Shown in pieces: positions 49,465 to 59,125 of a stretch of 64,000 nucleotides of DNA. The stretch is from Aequorivita sublithincola DSM 14238 (lineage in GTDB: Bacteria > Bacteroidota > Bacteroidia > Flavobacteriales > Flavobacteriaceae), in the NCBI RefSeq assembly GCF_000265385.1, contig NC_018013.1, positions 1,205,001 to 1,269,000 of the forward strand, written 5' to 3'. A program made the position numbers and the translations under genes. How positions within the stretch are numbered: position 1 is the first letter of the stretch; each line of letters opens with the position of its first letter. A model generated the notes under the pieces. It did not search any database, was not told the origin of the DNA, and worked only from the letters and a program-made list of their open reading frames with translations.

Positions 49465-51045
49465 TTACTTCTTATACTTTGCAGAAAGATCTGCAGCAAC
49501 CGTTGTCATTACATCAATTGCATCATCAGTAAGTTTACCTGCTTTCAAATCGTCTAGCGTGTTTCTGTGCTTTACGTTTAGCATTTCAAGGTAATCTCTT
49601 TCAAATTCTTTAATCTTATTAACAGGAACGTTACGCATTAGGTTTTTTGAACCTGCATAGATAACCGCAATTTGATCTTCAACCGTGTAAGGGTCATTTT
49701 CAGCTTGCTTTAATATTTCTACGTTACGTCTTCCTTTTTCAATTACATTCAATGTTACAGCATCTAGATCTGAACCAAATTTTGCAAACGCTTCCAATTC
49801 ACGGAAAGCTGCTTGATCCAGTTTTAAAGTACCTGCTACTTTTTTCATCGATTTAATCTGCGCGTTACCACCCACACGAGATACCGAAATACCTACGTTA
49901 ATAGCTGGACGAACACCCGCGTTGAACAAATCTCCATCCAAGAAAATCTGACCATCAGTAATCGAAATTACGTTTGTTGGGATATACGCCGAAACGTCAC
50001 CCGCTTGTGTTTCAATAATAGGAAGTGCAGTTAATGAACCTCCACCTTTTACCATTCCTTTTAAAGAAGCAGGAAGGTCATTCATCTCTCTTGCAATATC
50101 ATCATCATTAATTATCTTGGAAGCACGCTCCAATAATCTTGAGTGAAGGTAGAAAACATCTCCAGGATATGCCTCACGTCCCGGTGGACGACGAAGCAAA
50201 AGTGATACCTCACGGTATGCAACTGCTTGTTTAGACAAATCATCGAACACAATCAAGGCTGGACGACCTGTATCTCTAAAATATTCACCAATTGCTGCAC
50301 CTGCGAAAGGAGCATAAACCTGCATCGGGGCAGGATCTGATGCGTTTGCTGCTACAATTGTAGTATAAGCTAAAGCACCTTTTTCTTCCAAAACTTGTGC
50401 AATGTTTGCAACGGTTGAAGCTTTTTGGCCAATCGCTACATATATACAATATACTGGATTCCCAGCATCGTAAAATTCTTTTTGGTTCAAAATGGTATCA
50501 ATACAAACGGTAGATTTACCTGTTTGACGGTCACCAATAACAAGCTCACGCTGTCCACGGCCTACGGGAATCATTGCATCAATAGACTTAATACCAGTTT
50601 GAAGAGGCTCAGTTACCGGCTGACGATAAATAACTCCTGGTGCTTTACGCTCCAAAGGCATTTCGTAAGTTTCGCCAGTGATTGGACCTTTACCATCAAT
50701 AGGCTGACCCAATGTGTTTACCACACGACCAACAATACCTTCACCAACTTGAAGTGAAGCAATACGTTGTGTACGCTTAACAGTTGAACCTTCTTTTACA
50801 CCTTTTGAAGGACCTAAAAGTACGATACCTACGTTGTCTTCTTCAAGGTTCAATACAATACCTTCAAGACCACTATCGAAGGCTACCAATTCACCGTATT
50901 GTGCGTTTGAAAGTCCGTATGCACGAACAATACCGTCACCTACGGTTAAAACAGTTCCTACTTCATCAAGGGAAGCGTTTGCTTCAAAGCCTGTAAGTTG
51001 TTGCTTTAATATTGCTGATACTTCAGCTGGTTTTACTTCTGCCAT
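49465..51045 (-). CDS. atpA: ATP synthase F1 subunit alpha
   Basis: This 526-residue non-catalytic nucleotide-binding subunit has the P-loop [55 protein letters not shown] and the alpha-specific [30 protein letters not shown]. Residues and length match bacterial AtpA. It is separated from atpH by 106 nt containing a 14-bp tandem repeat. Confidence 0.98.
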   Translation of the reverse strand: MAEVKPAEVSAILKQQLTGFEANASLDEVGTVLTVGDGIVRAYGLSNAQYGELVAFDSGLEGIVLNLEEDNVGIVLLGPSKGVKEGSTVKRTQRIASLQVGEGIVGRVVNTLGQPIDGKGPITGETYEMPLERKAPGVIYRQPVTEPLQTGIKSIDAMIPVGRGQRELVIGDRQTGKSTVCIDTILNQKEFYDAGNPVYCIYVAIGQKASTVANIAQVLEEKGALAYTTIVAANASDPAPMQVYAPFAGAAIGEYFRDTGRPALIVFDDLSKQAVAYREVSLLLRRPPGREAYPGDVFYLHSRLLERASKIINDDDIAREMNDLPASLKGMVKGGGSLTALPIIETQAGDVSAYIPTNVISITDGQIFLDGDLFNAGVRPAINVGISVSRVGGNAQIKSMKKVAGTLKLDQAAFRELEAFAKFGSDLDAVTLNVIEKGRRNVEILKQAENDPYTVEDQIAVIYAGSKNLMRNVPVNKIKEFERDYLEMLNVKHRNTLDDLKAGKLTDDAIDVMTTVAADLSAKYKK

Positions 51046-51053
51046 TTTTGTTT

Positions 51054-51084
51054 AGATTTTAGACGATAGATTTTAGACGATAGA
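51054..51084. repeat. 14-bp tandem repeat upstream of atpA
   Basis: Two full copies of AGATTTTAGACGAT and three more bases in the atpH-atpA gap, ending 8 nt from the atpA ATG on the minus strand. Confidence 0.85.
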
Positions 51085-51151
51085 CCTAAAATTTTACATC
51101 ATACTATAATTGACTTTTTACTTTTGCAAGCGATAAATCGCGAGCATACTG

Positions 51152-51688
51152 TTATATTGATTTACTGAATTCTCTTTTTAAATTTCCAAATTGGTTTGCG
51201 ATGCTCGCATTGTATTGAATATCGCCAACACGAAGAATAAATCCTCCTATGATTGCTGGATCAACTTCGTTTTTAAGTGTTACTTTCTCGCTTCCAGTAA
51301 GTTCTTTTACTTTGGCCATTACTTTATTCTCCAATTCATCGGAAAGAGGAACGGCAGTAATTACGGTTGCAACTTTTACACCTTGTGCGTCATTGTAAAG
51401 ATCGATATAGCTTTTTGCTACATTACCTAACAATGAAGTACGTTTATTATCCACCAAAACTCTGATAAGTGAATGCGTAGTTTCTGATTGTCCGCTGAAA
51501 ATTTTCAACAAAGCCTCTTTTTTATCATTGGCTTTAATTACTGGACTTTGAAGCACTGTTTGCAATTCGCGGCTGTCTTCAATGGTTTTGTAAACAGATT
51601 GCATATCGCCAAACAAAACAGCTTCTGTGTTGTTTTCGTTTGCTTTCTGCAAGACTGCTTTTGCGTATCGTATCGCTGCTCTGCTCAT
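51152..51688 (-). CDS. atpH: ATP synthase F1 subunit delta
   Basis: This 178-residue stator subunit starts SRAAIRYAKAVLQKANENN and ends IIGGFILRVGDIQYNASIANQFGNLKREF, the OSCP signature. It follows atpF by 6 nt on the same strand. It connects the b-subunit stalk to the top of alpha. Confidence 0.96.
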   Translation of the reverse strand: MSRAAIRYAKAVLQKANENNTEAVLFGDMQSVYKTIEDSRELQTVLQSPVIKANDKKEALLKIFSGQSETTHSLIRVLVDNKRTSLLGNVAKSYIDLYNDAQGVKVATVITAVPLSDELENKVMAKVKELTGSEKVTLKNEVDPAIIGGFILRVGDIQYNASIANQFGNLKREFSKSI

Positions 51689-51694
51689 TGAAAA

Positions 51695-52195
51695 TTAGTT
51701 TAGTTTGGCGTCGCCTAACATTTCGTTTACAAGCTTCATTTGCTTATCGCTATCAGAAAGTTCGTGTTTTACTACTTTTTCAGCAATTTCCAAAGAAAGA
51801 CTTGCAACTTGTTGTTTCAATTCTGCAATGGCAGATTTCTTTTCACTTTCAATAGCAGCTTGTGCATTGGCAACCATTTTGTCGCCTTCTGCTTTAGCTT
51901 CTTCTTTAGCGTCTGCAATCATTTTGGTTTTAATCTCACGTGCTTCTTTCATCATTGACTCACGCTCTGCACGAGCTTCTTGCAATAATTTTTCGTTGTC
52001 TGCCTGAAGGTTTTGCATTTCCAATTTTGCTTTTTCAGCAGAATCCAATGCAGTTTTTATTCCTTGCTCACGCTCATTAACAGCGTTTAAGATTGGTTTC
52101 CAAGCAAATTTTCTTAACAAAATAAGCAACAAAACAAATATTACTATTTGCCAGAAGAAAAGTCCGAATGAAAAGTCGTTAATTAATTTTTCCAT
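51695..52195 (-). CDS. atpF: ATP synthase F0 subunit b
   Basis: This 166-residue protein has one N-terminal membrane helix (FSFGLFFWQIVIFVLLLILLRKFAWKPIL) and a long Ala/Glu/Lys-rich coiled coil for the rest, as in all b subunits. It lies 107 nt after atpE, with a 13-bp hairpin in the gap. Confidence 0.96.
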   Translation of the reverse strand: MEKLINDFSFGLFFWQIVIFVLLLILLRKFAWKPILNAVNEREQGIKTALDSAEKAKLEMQNLQADNEKLLQEARAERESMMKEAREIKTKMIADAKEEAKAEGDKMVANAQAAIESEKKSAIAELKQQVASLSLEIAEKVVKHELSDSDKQMKLVNEMLGDAKLN

Positions 52196-52254
52196 ATCAA
52201 TGGTCGCCTTGGCGGATATTTATTTAATTTAACTTTATGCTCAATTTTAATTAT

Positions 52255-52291
52255 AACAAACAGCTGTAACCAACCGTCACAGCCGTTTGTT
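52255..52291. repeat. 13-bp hairpin just after atpE
   Basis: AACAAACAGCTGT (52255-52267) and ACAGCCGTTTGTT (52279-52291) pair over 13 bp with one wobble and an 11-nt loop. It begins 11 nt after the atpE stop on the minus strand. No T-run follows in the transcript direction. Confidence 0.8.
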
Positions 52292-52302
52292 AGCTTTTTT
52301 GA

Positions 52303-52503
<201 letters not shown>

Positions 52504-52567
52504 TTATTAAAAATTAAACACTCTTTTTTAAAAACCTCTATCCTATGATTGAGGAGACAACTGTCTT

Positions 52568-53734
52568 TTATAAATGTTGGATTTCGCCTTCGTGTGCTTC
52601 GTGCTCTGCGTGCGTTTCGCTTGCAAAACCGAAATAAAGAGCGGCCAACATTGTGAAAATATATGCTTGTAGCAATGCTACCAATAATTCAATAAGTGAA
52701 ATTGCAAAAGTAAGTCCGAAGGATAATGGTCCACCAATCCAACTTTTGAAAATAAATATCAACCCAATCAAGCTCATCATTACCACGTGGCCCGCTGTCA
52801 TGTTTGCGTACAAACGTATAAGCAGTGCGAAAGGCTTAATGAACAATCCTAAAATTTCAATAGGAACTAGGATAATGTAAATAATTATTTTTCCAGCCCA
52901 AGGCATTCCATCGCCAAGTGGGTCAAAAATGTGTCTCCAGTAATCTTTTGTTCCTGTGAAAGTGGTAATCAAGAAAACAATGATTGCCAAAGCAGTTGTA
53001 ACCGCTATGTTCCCTGTAACGTTTACACCTAGTGGCGTAAGGCCAAACATATTTAAAAACCATATAAAGAAGAACACGGTTAAAAGGAACGGCATGTATT
53101 TTTTGTATTTGTGCTCGCCAATGTTTCCGATAGCAATATCATCACGAATGTAAAGTACAATTGGCTCAAAGAAACGCCCAACACCTTTTGGAAGGCTTCC
53201 GTTTTTCGCGTAGCTTTTTGCAAGACCACCGAACAACCATATTAACATCAAACCAACCACAAGCATCATAATAACACTTTTGGTGATTGAAAAATCAAGA
53301 AGGATTTTTTCGTTTGTAGGATGATCGCCGTGTTCGGCATCATAATTTATCGTGCCATCAGCATTCGTTTTGTATATTTTGCTGTGGTATAGCTTGTAGA
53401 AGTTTCCGTTAGATTCAACAACGCTTTCACCGTGGTGAAATTCTGAAGACATAAACGTGTGTAGGCCCTTATCCCAAAAAATTACAGGAAGTGGGAAACC
53501 ATAATGGTGCGTTTCGCCAGTAACCTCATCTGTAGATCCGAAAAGATTAAAATCATGCGAATCCAGCAAGTGATGGTTGATAAATTCTTTTATTTCTTCT
53601 TTCTTCGTTTTATCGCCCTTTTCACCAGGAGCAATTTCTTTAACTTCCATCGCATGTTCATCTTGAGCAATAGCTGAAAACGAAACGATAAACAATAAAA
53701 CTGAAAGTAATCTAATCAATGTTTTTCTTTGCAT
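52568..53734 (-). CDS. atpB: ATP synthase F0 subunit a with exported N-terminal extension
   Basis: The ATG at 53734 (MQRKTLIRLLSVLLFIVSF) gives 388 residues; the longer frame adds 15 unlikely residues. A cleavable signal peptide (to about IAQ) is followed by about 120 polar residues rich in His, Glu and Lys, then the usual membrane part. The essential Arg is in LLIRLYANMTAGHVVM and the C-terminal helix is LVALLQAYIFTMLAALYFG. The extended N-terminus outside the membrane is a Bacteroidota trait. Confidence 0.95.
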   Translation of the reverse strand: MQRKTLIRLLSVLLFIVSFSAIAQDEHAMEVKEIAPGEKGDKTKKEEIKEFINHHLLDSHDFNLFGSTDEVTGETHHYGFPLPVIFWDKGLHTFMSSEFHHGESVVESNGNFYKLYHSKIYKTNADGTINYDAEHGDHPTNEKILLDFSITKSVIMMLVVGLMLIWLFGGLAKSYAKNGSLPKGVGRFFEPIVLYIRDDIAIGNIGEHKYKKYMPFLLTVFFFIWFLNMFGLTPLGVNVTGNIAVTTALAIIVFLITTFTGTKDYWRHIFDPLGDGMPWAGKIIIYIILVPIEILGLFIKPFALLIRLYANMTAGHVVMMSLIGLIFIFKSWIGGPLSFGLTFAISLIELLVALLQAYIFTMLAALYFGFASETHAEHEAHEGEIQHL

Positions 53735-53835
53735 CTCTGAACAAATAACGGTGTCCTTAAAATCGGTGCAAAAATACATTTCTTTCTGAGAAAGAAAAAA
53801 CTATTTTTTGAGTTTTTTTCTTTGGAAGAAATCTG

Positions 53836-54228
53836 TTAATAATCCTGATTATTAAGCTGTTTTGAAAGAAATGCAACTTCCAGAATCAAACAACAGGCGT
53901 AGGGAACAAAAAAAGCAGCAAACTCTGTAGATGACATCGTTCCGTCTTGCTGATAAAAAGGATAGAAAACCATAAAGAAAACCAAGAATTTAAGTCCGCT
54001 GCCCGCTAGAAATATAAAACCAGTCTGTGATGATTTTTTGTTAAATCTTGATTGTATGAAGATTAAAATGGCAGCAGCCATTGCAAAATTCAACAAATAA
54101 GACAGGACGATTCTATCAGAAAAAATCGGAATTTCTTTGTTTTGAAGAATATATAGGTGTGCAATAAAAAAAACAGATATCACCAATAAAAGAACCATCA
54201 AAAATTTGAAAGTAGTTTTTTTCATCAA
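53836..54228 (-). CDS. DUF6168-like small membrane protein of the ATP synthase operon
   Basis: This 130-residue protein has about four hydrophobic helices (FLMVLLLVISVFFIAHLYIL, VLSYLLNFAMAAAILIFI, FIFLAGSGLKFLVFFMVFY, YACCLILEVAFLS). It occupies the place of AtpI/AtpR-like genes between the AtpZ-type gene and atpB, and resembles the DUF6168 family. AtpI-type proteins help c-ring assembly or ion supply; that this one does is inferred from position only. Confidence 0.7.
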   Translation of the reverse strand: MMKKTTFKFLMVLLLVISVFFIAHLYILQNKEIPIFSDRIVLSYLLNFAMAAAILIFIQSRFNKKSSQTGFIFLAGSGLKFLVFFMVFYPFYQQDGTMSSTEFAAFFVPYACCLILEVAFLSKQLNNQDY

Positions 54229-54235
54229 AAAAAAT

Positions 54236-54454
54236 TCAAGAATTTAATTTATTGGTCTGCTTAATCACCAAGAAAAGTGAAGCGCCAACCCCAACAAGCG
54301 TACAAATAATAAGAAAGGTTTTGCCGCCGTCAGAATATTTTCCGTCTAGCCATTGGCCCAGTTTCACAAAAAGATAGATGATAACGCCCATCTGTATTCC
54401 AATACCGGAAAGGATGGCCCAACGTCTTATTCCATTATCTTTTTTATCGGCCAT
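54236..54454 (-). CDS. AtpZ/AtpI family protein
   Basis: This 72-residue protein has two membrane helices (WAILSGIGIQMGVIIYLFVKLGQWLD and TFLIICTLVGVGASLFLVIKQTN) with the conserved G-x-x-x-D loop found in AtpZ/AtpI proteins, which assist F0 assembly or magnesium/calcium transport in other bacteria. It directly precedes the DUF6168-like and atpB genes, supporting the assignment. Confidence 0.85.
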   Translation of the reverse strand: MADKKDNGIRRWAILSGIGIQMGVIIYLFVKLGQWLDGKYSDGGKTFLIICTLVGVGASLFLVIKQTNKLNS

Positions 54455-54464
54455 TGTGAAGGGA

Positions 54465-54941
54465 TTAATCGTCTAAATCTGAATCTACAGTTGTTCTCTT
54501 GATGCGCTGTTGGCGATCAAAAGGATGTGCTTTGGTGTTTTCCGAAGTAGGTTGATGTGGTGTGGAGTTACTTTTGGGCTTTCCATCTTGCATTACACAA
54601 GAAGCGTTCATAACGGCTCCAGGCTCTACTGATAATTTACCCACCGTCACATCGCCTTCTATTACGGCAGTAGAACGTAAAGTAAGCGTTCCCGAAACTT
54701 GAAGATTACCTTCAAATCTACCTTCAATATCTGCGTTTTCACAACTTAGTGTGCCTACAATAACTCCTGTTTTTCCTAAAACCACTTTGGAAGGTGTTTT
54801 TACATTGCCTTCTATAGTTCCATCTATTCTAAAAAAACCTGTAGATGAAACATCGCCCTTTAGTTTTGTGCCTTCATTGATTCTGTTTTGAGCAGAACCA
54901 GGTTCCGCAGCAATTCTTTTTTCTTTTTTGTCTGAAAACAT
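54465..54941 (-). CDS. Bactofilin (polymer-forming cytoskeletal protein)
   Basis: This 158-residue protein has a central DUF583/bactofilin beta-helix (about 25-115) with regular strands: GTKLKGDVSSTGFFRIDGTIEGNV, GVIVGTLSCENADIEGRFEGNL and GTLTLRSTAVIEGDVTVGKLSVEPGA. Short disordered tails flank it, and the C-terminus is basic then acidic. Bactofilins polymerise under the membrane and place cell-wall or motility proteins. It is 10 nt upstream of the AtpZ gene and 29 nt downstream of sprE. Confidence 0.92.
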   Translation of the reverse strand: MFSDKKEKRIAAEPGSAQNRINEGTKLKGDVSSTGFFRIDGTIEGNVKTPSKVVLGKTGVIVGTLSCENADIEGRFEGNLQVSGTLTLRSTAVIEGDVTVGKLSVEPGAVMNASCVMQDGKPKSNSTPHQPTSENTKAHPFDRQQRIKRTTVDSDLDD

Positions 54942-54970
54942 AGGGAGTTGGTTTTAGGGTTAGTTTTCCG

Positions 54971-57514
54971 TTATTTAGTTGAAGTCTCTTTCAAATAATC
55001 ATTAAGGTTCTTATGAATTTGAATGATTTTATAATTCGGGGTTGAAATTTCAAAAAACGGACGTTTAATTTTGAATTCTTTGTTCTCTTTTAAAACTTCG
55101 CCAAAATTGTTTGCACCTAGTTTAGTATTCCAACCGTGCACAATCACTAAACGAGTTTGTGGATCGTAATAATCATTAGAGGTTACCATATTTATGTAAT
55201 GGTAATCTTTAATTGCTTTTTCCAGTTGCGTCATTAGTTTTTGTGCAGCTTCACCTTCTTCATTGCTGAATTTGTAAACTAACTTCCAACTCTTAGAATC
55301 CTCTTTAGGAACAAATTCTTTAAACTCTAGCGTAGGAAGTACATTGCTGTAAATCTGCTGCGCTTGCTTGCCTTCGTCAGTACTTGGATAATTGAGCGAA
55401 ACAAAATTTAAAGCCTTTTTATAAGCCTCAAAACCTTGCTGGCGACCAATTGCGGTAGCCTTCAGCAATTCAAACTTTGGAATAATATCGTTGCCGTTAT
55501 ACACAACCATATAATCGTCTGCTTTTTGGATTACGTCTGCATATTTTCCAGCTTCAAATTCTTTGTATAACTGATTGTACTTGAATTCTGGGCTAGATTC
55601 GTCTGTTGGCAATTGTGAATTTGGATTTCGAAGAATTTCCGCATATCGCGTATCGCCATGGTTGGTCAAAATATCATTTCTGTATTTATCTGCTACGGAA
55701 GAGTTTTCCATAGCTTCATAAATCTTTACCAAATTATATTTTGCGGGAACAACCAAACGCTGCTCTGGATTGTAGGTCAGCAATTTTTCAAGCCTGTTTA
55801 TGGCAAGATCGTTTTCCTTAAATTTTTCCTTGTAAATCAATCCTAATTGGTAGTAAGCGAAGTTTCTATCTTTAGCCAAACTGTCTATCGATTTTTCATC
55901 CGTAGGAATTCTGACAATGTATGTTTGGGGTTTGTAAAGTTCGTTTTCGGCTATTGGTTTTACAACGGCAACTTCATCATCATTATCAATCAAGGAAGTT
56001 TGCTTGCTAGAAAGTCTCCAGTTGTCCTCCAACTTTCGGTCTCCCCAAATTTTTCTAAACTCTCCTTTTCCGTAAGCCACTGTGGAAGTATTGTAAAAAT
56101 AGAATGTGCTACCGCCTTTGTTTGGTCCAGAAACAACTTTGCCTTTTTCATAAAACTCTTTATTGGCAATTTTTTGCTCAATTTTGATGGCTTCCAAAGA
56201 ATCTTTAACAGCTTGTTCCTTCAATTTTGTTGTATAATTCGTGAAAAAAGCAAGTTGTTCTGATTCACTCATTTTCGTGAGTTTCAGGATACTATCGTTT
56301 GTGGCTGCAATTTCTTCGTATTTTATTACATCGTCAAGGTTTTCACGCTTCTTTGTAACGCGGCGCCATTGGCGGGTCTTCTCTTGAAGATATGTTAATG
56401 TACTATCGTAATAGGCTCCTACATTTTTGTATTCAGCATTTTCAAAATTTATTTCTGCAAGGGTTTGATAATTTACAGATTGGAGCGTTTTGTCCTGTTT
56501 AAAGGCCTTGATAGATTTATTATAATATGCAACAGCAGTGTTTGTACTGTCGCTATTTCTATAATAATCGCCAAACTGATTGTAGATTTTATCTAAAAAC
56601 GGACGATTTTCGCGATTCTTTTCGAGGTCTTGTAACAATACTAAGAATGCAGTGCGATCGCCTTTTTCGTAATCGAAATTTTTTCCTTTTTCCAAATAAG
56701 CATTTATCATATACGCTCTGGAAGTCTTGCGATTCATTTCAATAACCTCATCAAAAGCTATGTTGGCGCTGTCTTTTAGGTTTAAACGATTGTAAAGTTG
56801 ACCTTTTATGAAAGTATATCTTCCTTTAAGTTCTTTGTCCTTTACATTTTCTGAAGCCAATTTTATGTATTTCAACGCAGGCACTAAAGAATCAAGATTG
56901 ATAAACGCCTGAGCCATCATTGCTGCGCCATCAGCGGTTTCCACTTCAGTTAGTTCTGCAGTATCAAACATCTTTTTCAGACTTTCGATAGCGTATTCTT
57001 CGTTCTTTAAACGGATGTTAGTCTTAGCTTTCCAAACCTTGGCAACGTTAATGTTATTGCTAGTCGGGTAACGATCCAAGATAAAGTTGAAAGCATCCAA
57101 AGCTGGAATAAAACGACCGTCGTAATAACGCGCTTTTCCAAGTAACATATAGGCTTCATCAATCTGAGGATTGTATTCCTTACCATCAATGTACATGGAA
57201 TGTTTCTGAATAGCCTTTGAAGCTTTTTCTTCAGCACGATTAAAGTCGGCGTTTTTAGAGGCGCCGGGAGCTTTTGTTTCTGCTTCTTCAATATTGATAC
57301 GTTCAACGGGAAGTATTTCCCAGAAATTATCGTTAAAGCCATACGCCAATTGATTTTTACCATCGGTAAAAGCCATATCGCCGTTGTAAAGCGTATTAAA
57401 TTCCGTAGTTACCGCATTAATATTGCGGTTCAAAAAGGTATTTTTTTTACGTGAACACGCTGCTAACAAAACAACAGCGAGAATAAATAATGTAATTTTA
57501 TATGTGCCCTTCAA
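54971..57514 (-). CDS. sprE: SprE/PorW-type gliding and type IX secretion lipoprotein
   Basis: This 847-residue protein begins with a lipoprotein signal, ILAVVLLAACSRKKNTFLNR, with Cys20. It has many TPR-like helical repeats (for example YMLLGKARYYDGRFIPALDAFNFIL and NTAVAYYNKSIKAFKQDKT) and a C-terminal domain of about 150 residues with PTLEFKEFVPKEDSKSWKLVYK. The N-terminus and length match SprE of Flavobacterium johnsoniae / PorW of Porphyromonas gingivalis, needed for gliding and T9SS function. It is the first gene of the strand run that continues with bactofilin and ATP synthase. Confidence 0.87.
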   Translation of the reverse strand: MKGTYKITLFILAVVLLAACSRKKNTFLNRNINAVTTEFNTLYNGDMAFTDGKNQLAYGFNDNFWEILPVERINIEEAETKAPGASKNADFNRAEEKASKAIQKHSMYIDGKEYNPQIDEAYMLLGKARYYDGRFIPALDAFNFILDRYPTSNNINVAKVWKAKTNIRLKNEEYAIESLKKMFDTAELTEVETADGAAMMAQAFINLDSLVPALKYIKLASENVKDKELKGRYTFIKGQLYNRLNLKDSANIAFDEVIEMNRKTSRAYMINAYLEKGKNFDYEKGDRTAFLVLLQDLEKNRENRPFLDKIYNQFGDYYRNSDSTNTAVAYYNKSIKAFKQDKTLQSVNYQTLAEINFENAEYKNVGAYYDSTLTYLQEKTRQWRRVTKKRENLDDVIKYEEIAATNDSILKLTKMSESEQLAFFTNYTTKLKEQAVKDSLEAIKIEQKIANKEFYEKGKVVSGPNKGGSTFYFYNTSTVAYGKGEFRKIWGDRKLEDNWRLSSKQTSLIDNDDEVAVVKPIAENELYKPQTYIVRIPTDEKSIDSLAKDRNFAYYQLGLIYKEKFKENDLAINRLEKLLTYNPEQRLVVPAKYNLVKIYEAMENSSVADKYRNDILTNHGDTRYAEILRNPNSQLPTDESSPEFKYNQLYKEFEAGKYADVIQKADDYMVVYNGNDIIPKFELLKATAIGRQQGFEAYKKALNFVSLNYPSTDEGKQAQQIYSNVLPTLEFKEFVPKEDSKSWKLVYKFSNEEGEAAQKLMTQLEKAIKDYHYINMVTSNDYYDPQTRLVIVHGWNTKLGANNFGEVLKENKEFKIKRPFFEISTPNYKIIQIHKNLNDYLKETSTK

Positions 57515-57658
57515 AATGCTTTCAGTTTATATGATATTGTAACTTAAAAGGTTCAATTTTAGTATGTAGAATCACTAAAGAGCGGTAAAAATACATTTCT
57601 TTTTAATATCTGCTAACTGAAACAGCCAAAAAATACGATACTTTAAAGTGTTTCAAGC

Positions 57659-57688
57659 TTTGTTTCCTTGAATTCCTTTGTACTTTTG
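57659..57688 (+). promoter_or_regulatory. Bacteroidota-type promoter of the PaaE-like reductase
   Basis: TTTG (57659-57662), an 18-nt spacer and TACTTTTG (57681-57688) match TTTG-N19-TAnnTTTG closely. The ATG at 57707 follows 18 nt later, so the leader is very short. Confidence 0.7.
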
Positions 57689-57706
57689 CACAAAAATTTC
57701 AAGATT

Positions 57707-58747
57707 ATGAGCGAATTTCATGCGCTTACCGTTTCCGAAGTAAAAAAAGAAAGCCCGAATTCTGTTTCCATTAGCTTCCAAGTTCCAGAAAATCTAAAAG
57801 GCGACTTTGCTTTCCAGGCTGGCCAATACATTACTATAAAACATAATAGCGACGGAAAAGAACTTCGTCGCGCTTATTCTATATGTTCTTCTCCAAAAAG
57901 TGGCATTCTAAAAGTTGCCGTAAAAAAAGTAGAAAAAGGAGCATTTTCAGAATACGCAAATAAAGATTTGAAAGCTGGAGATACGCTTCAAGTAATGCCT
58001 CCAACTGGAAAATTTGTTTTGGAGCCAAACATAAATAATTACGCTGCTTTTGCGGCTGGTAGCGGAATAACACCAGTTCTGTCATTGATAAAATCTACTT
58101 TAGAAGAAATGCCGCAAAGTACATTTCTATTGGTTTATGGCAATAAGAATGTTGAAGAAACGATGTTTTACAACGAAATTTTGGAACTTCAAAAACAGTT
58201 TCCAAATCGTTTTGCTGCAGAATTTGTTTTCAGTAGAAAAGAAGAAGAGAATGCAAAATTTGGTAGAATTGACCGTTCCATCGTGAACTTTTTTCTGAAA
58301 AATAAATATATCGAAACCACGTATGATGCCTTCTATCTTTGTGGTCCCGAAGAAATGATTGATGAAGTTTCTGCAACATTGAAGAATAACGGCATTAACA
58401 CAAAACAAATACACCACGAACTATTTTCTACCGCTGAAAAAGGACTTTTGGTTGAAAAACACGATGGTTTTACAAGTGTGACAGTATTTCTAGATGACGA
58501 AGAGGAAGTTTTCGAAATGCCACAGACCAAAAGTATTTTAGAAGCAGCTTTAGATGAAGGTTTAGATCCGCCATATTCTTGTCAAGGTGGAATTTGCAGT
58601 ACGTGTATTGCCCGCCTAAAAGAAGGTAAAGCCGAAATGCGCAAAAACCAAATCCTCACCGAAGCTGAAATTGCGGATGGATTGATACTTACTTGTCAAG
58701 CGCATCCCACAACGGCGAAGGTTGTTGTGGATTATGATGATGTTTAG
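57707..58747 (+). CDS. PaaE-like FAD/NAD(P)/2Fe-2S oxidoreductase
   Basis: The ATG at 57707 (MSEFHALTVSEVKKESPNSV) gives 346 residues. Domains are an FAD-binding barrel (about 1-105, RRAYSICSSP), an NAD(P)-binding domain (about 110-240, AAGSGITPVLSLIKS and YLCGPEEMIDEV), and a C-terminal plant-type ferredoxin domain with four Cys in CQGGICSTCIARLKEG and LTCQAHP. This order matches the PaaE/PaaK reductase of phenylacetyl-CoA epoxidase and related enzymes. No paaABCD genes are here, so the partner is unknown; it may reduce another oxygenase or desaturase. The stop codon directly precedes a palindromic repeat. Confidence 0.9.
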   Translation: MSEFHALTVSEVKKESPNSVSISFQVPENLKGDFAFQAGQYITIKHNSDGKELRRAYSICSSPKSGILKVAVKKVEKGAFSEYANKDLKAGDTLQVMPPTGKFVLEPNINNYAAFAAGSGITPVLSLIKSTLEEMPQSTFLLVYGNKNVEETMFYNEILELQKQFPNRFAAEFVFSRKEEENAKFGRIDRSIVNFFLKNKYIETTYDAFYLCGPEEMIDEVSATLKNNGINTKQIHHELFSTAEKGLLVEKHDGFTSVTVFLDDEEEVFEMPQTKSILEAALDEGLDPPYSCQGGICSTCIARLKEGKAEMRKNQILTEAEIADGLILTCQAHPTTAKVVVDYDDV

Positions 58748-58772
58748 CTTCGGCTCCGCTCAGCCACCGAGA
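58748..58772. repeat. Diverged TTCGGCTCCGCTCAG repeat after the reductase stop codon
   Basis: CTTCGGCTCCGCTCAGCC followed by ACCGAG is a variant of the TTCGACTGCGCTCAG element and begins directly after the TAG stop. Confidence 0.7.
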
Positions 58773-58864
58773 TTATTAATTTTAATCATCAAAACAGTCC
58801 CTAAAAAGTCATTGCAAAGCACGAAGCAATCTAGCCTATGAGGTCTTGACTTTTATACTACTTT

Positions 58865-59044
58865 CTATTTTTTGTCTTTTTGTTCTGTATGATTTTGATT
58901 TCCATTAATCATTTCATCTTTGTCATACATCGCATTAGACATTCCAAGCATAAAAGCCGTAATAATTAAAATAAGTTTTCGTTTTATCCAATAGCTGAAA
59001 TATTTGAATTTCTCCCAATGGGTCTTCTTCTTTTGTTTATACAT
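58865..59044 (-). CDS. Small single-helix membrane protein
   Basis: Start MYKQKKKTHWEKFKYFSYW (59044) gives 59 residues. A very basic aromatic N-terminus is followed by one membrane helix (LILIITAFMLGMSNAM) and a charged C-terminus. The helix segment resembles small Flavobacteriaceae proteins with FMLGMSN. Downstream of the cryptic frame 59126-59500 on the same strand. Existence is plausible but not proved. Confidence 0.45.
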   Translation of the reverse strand: MYKQKKKTHWEKFKYFSYWIKRKLILIITAFMLGMSNAMYDKDEMINGNQNHTEQKDKK

Positions 59045-59125
59045 TTTAATAATGATAAATGATTGCACATTCGTTTTATCATTTATGCCGCGAAAGCATA
59101 TTTACATAGAAAAACCGATGTTTTT

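Noticed and set aside
58748-58864. Possible coding or RNA gene after the PaaE-like reductase
   Set aside because: Apart from the repeat at its start, no frame or stable fold was seen.
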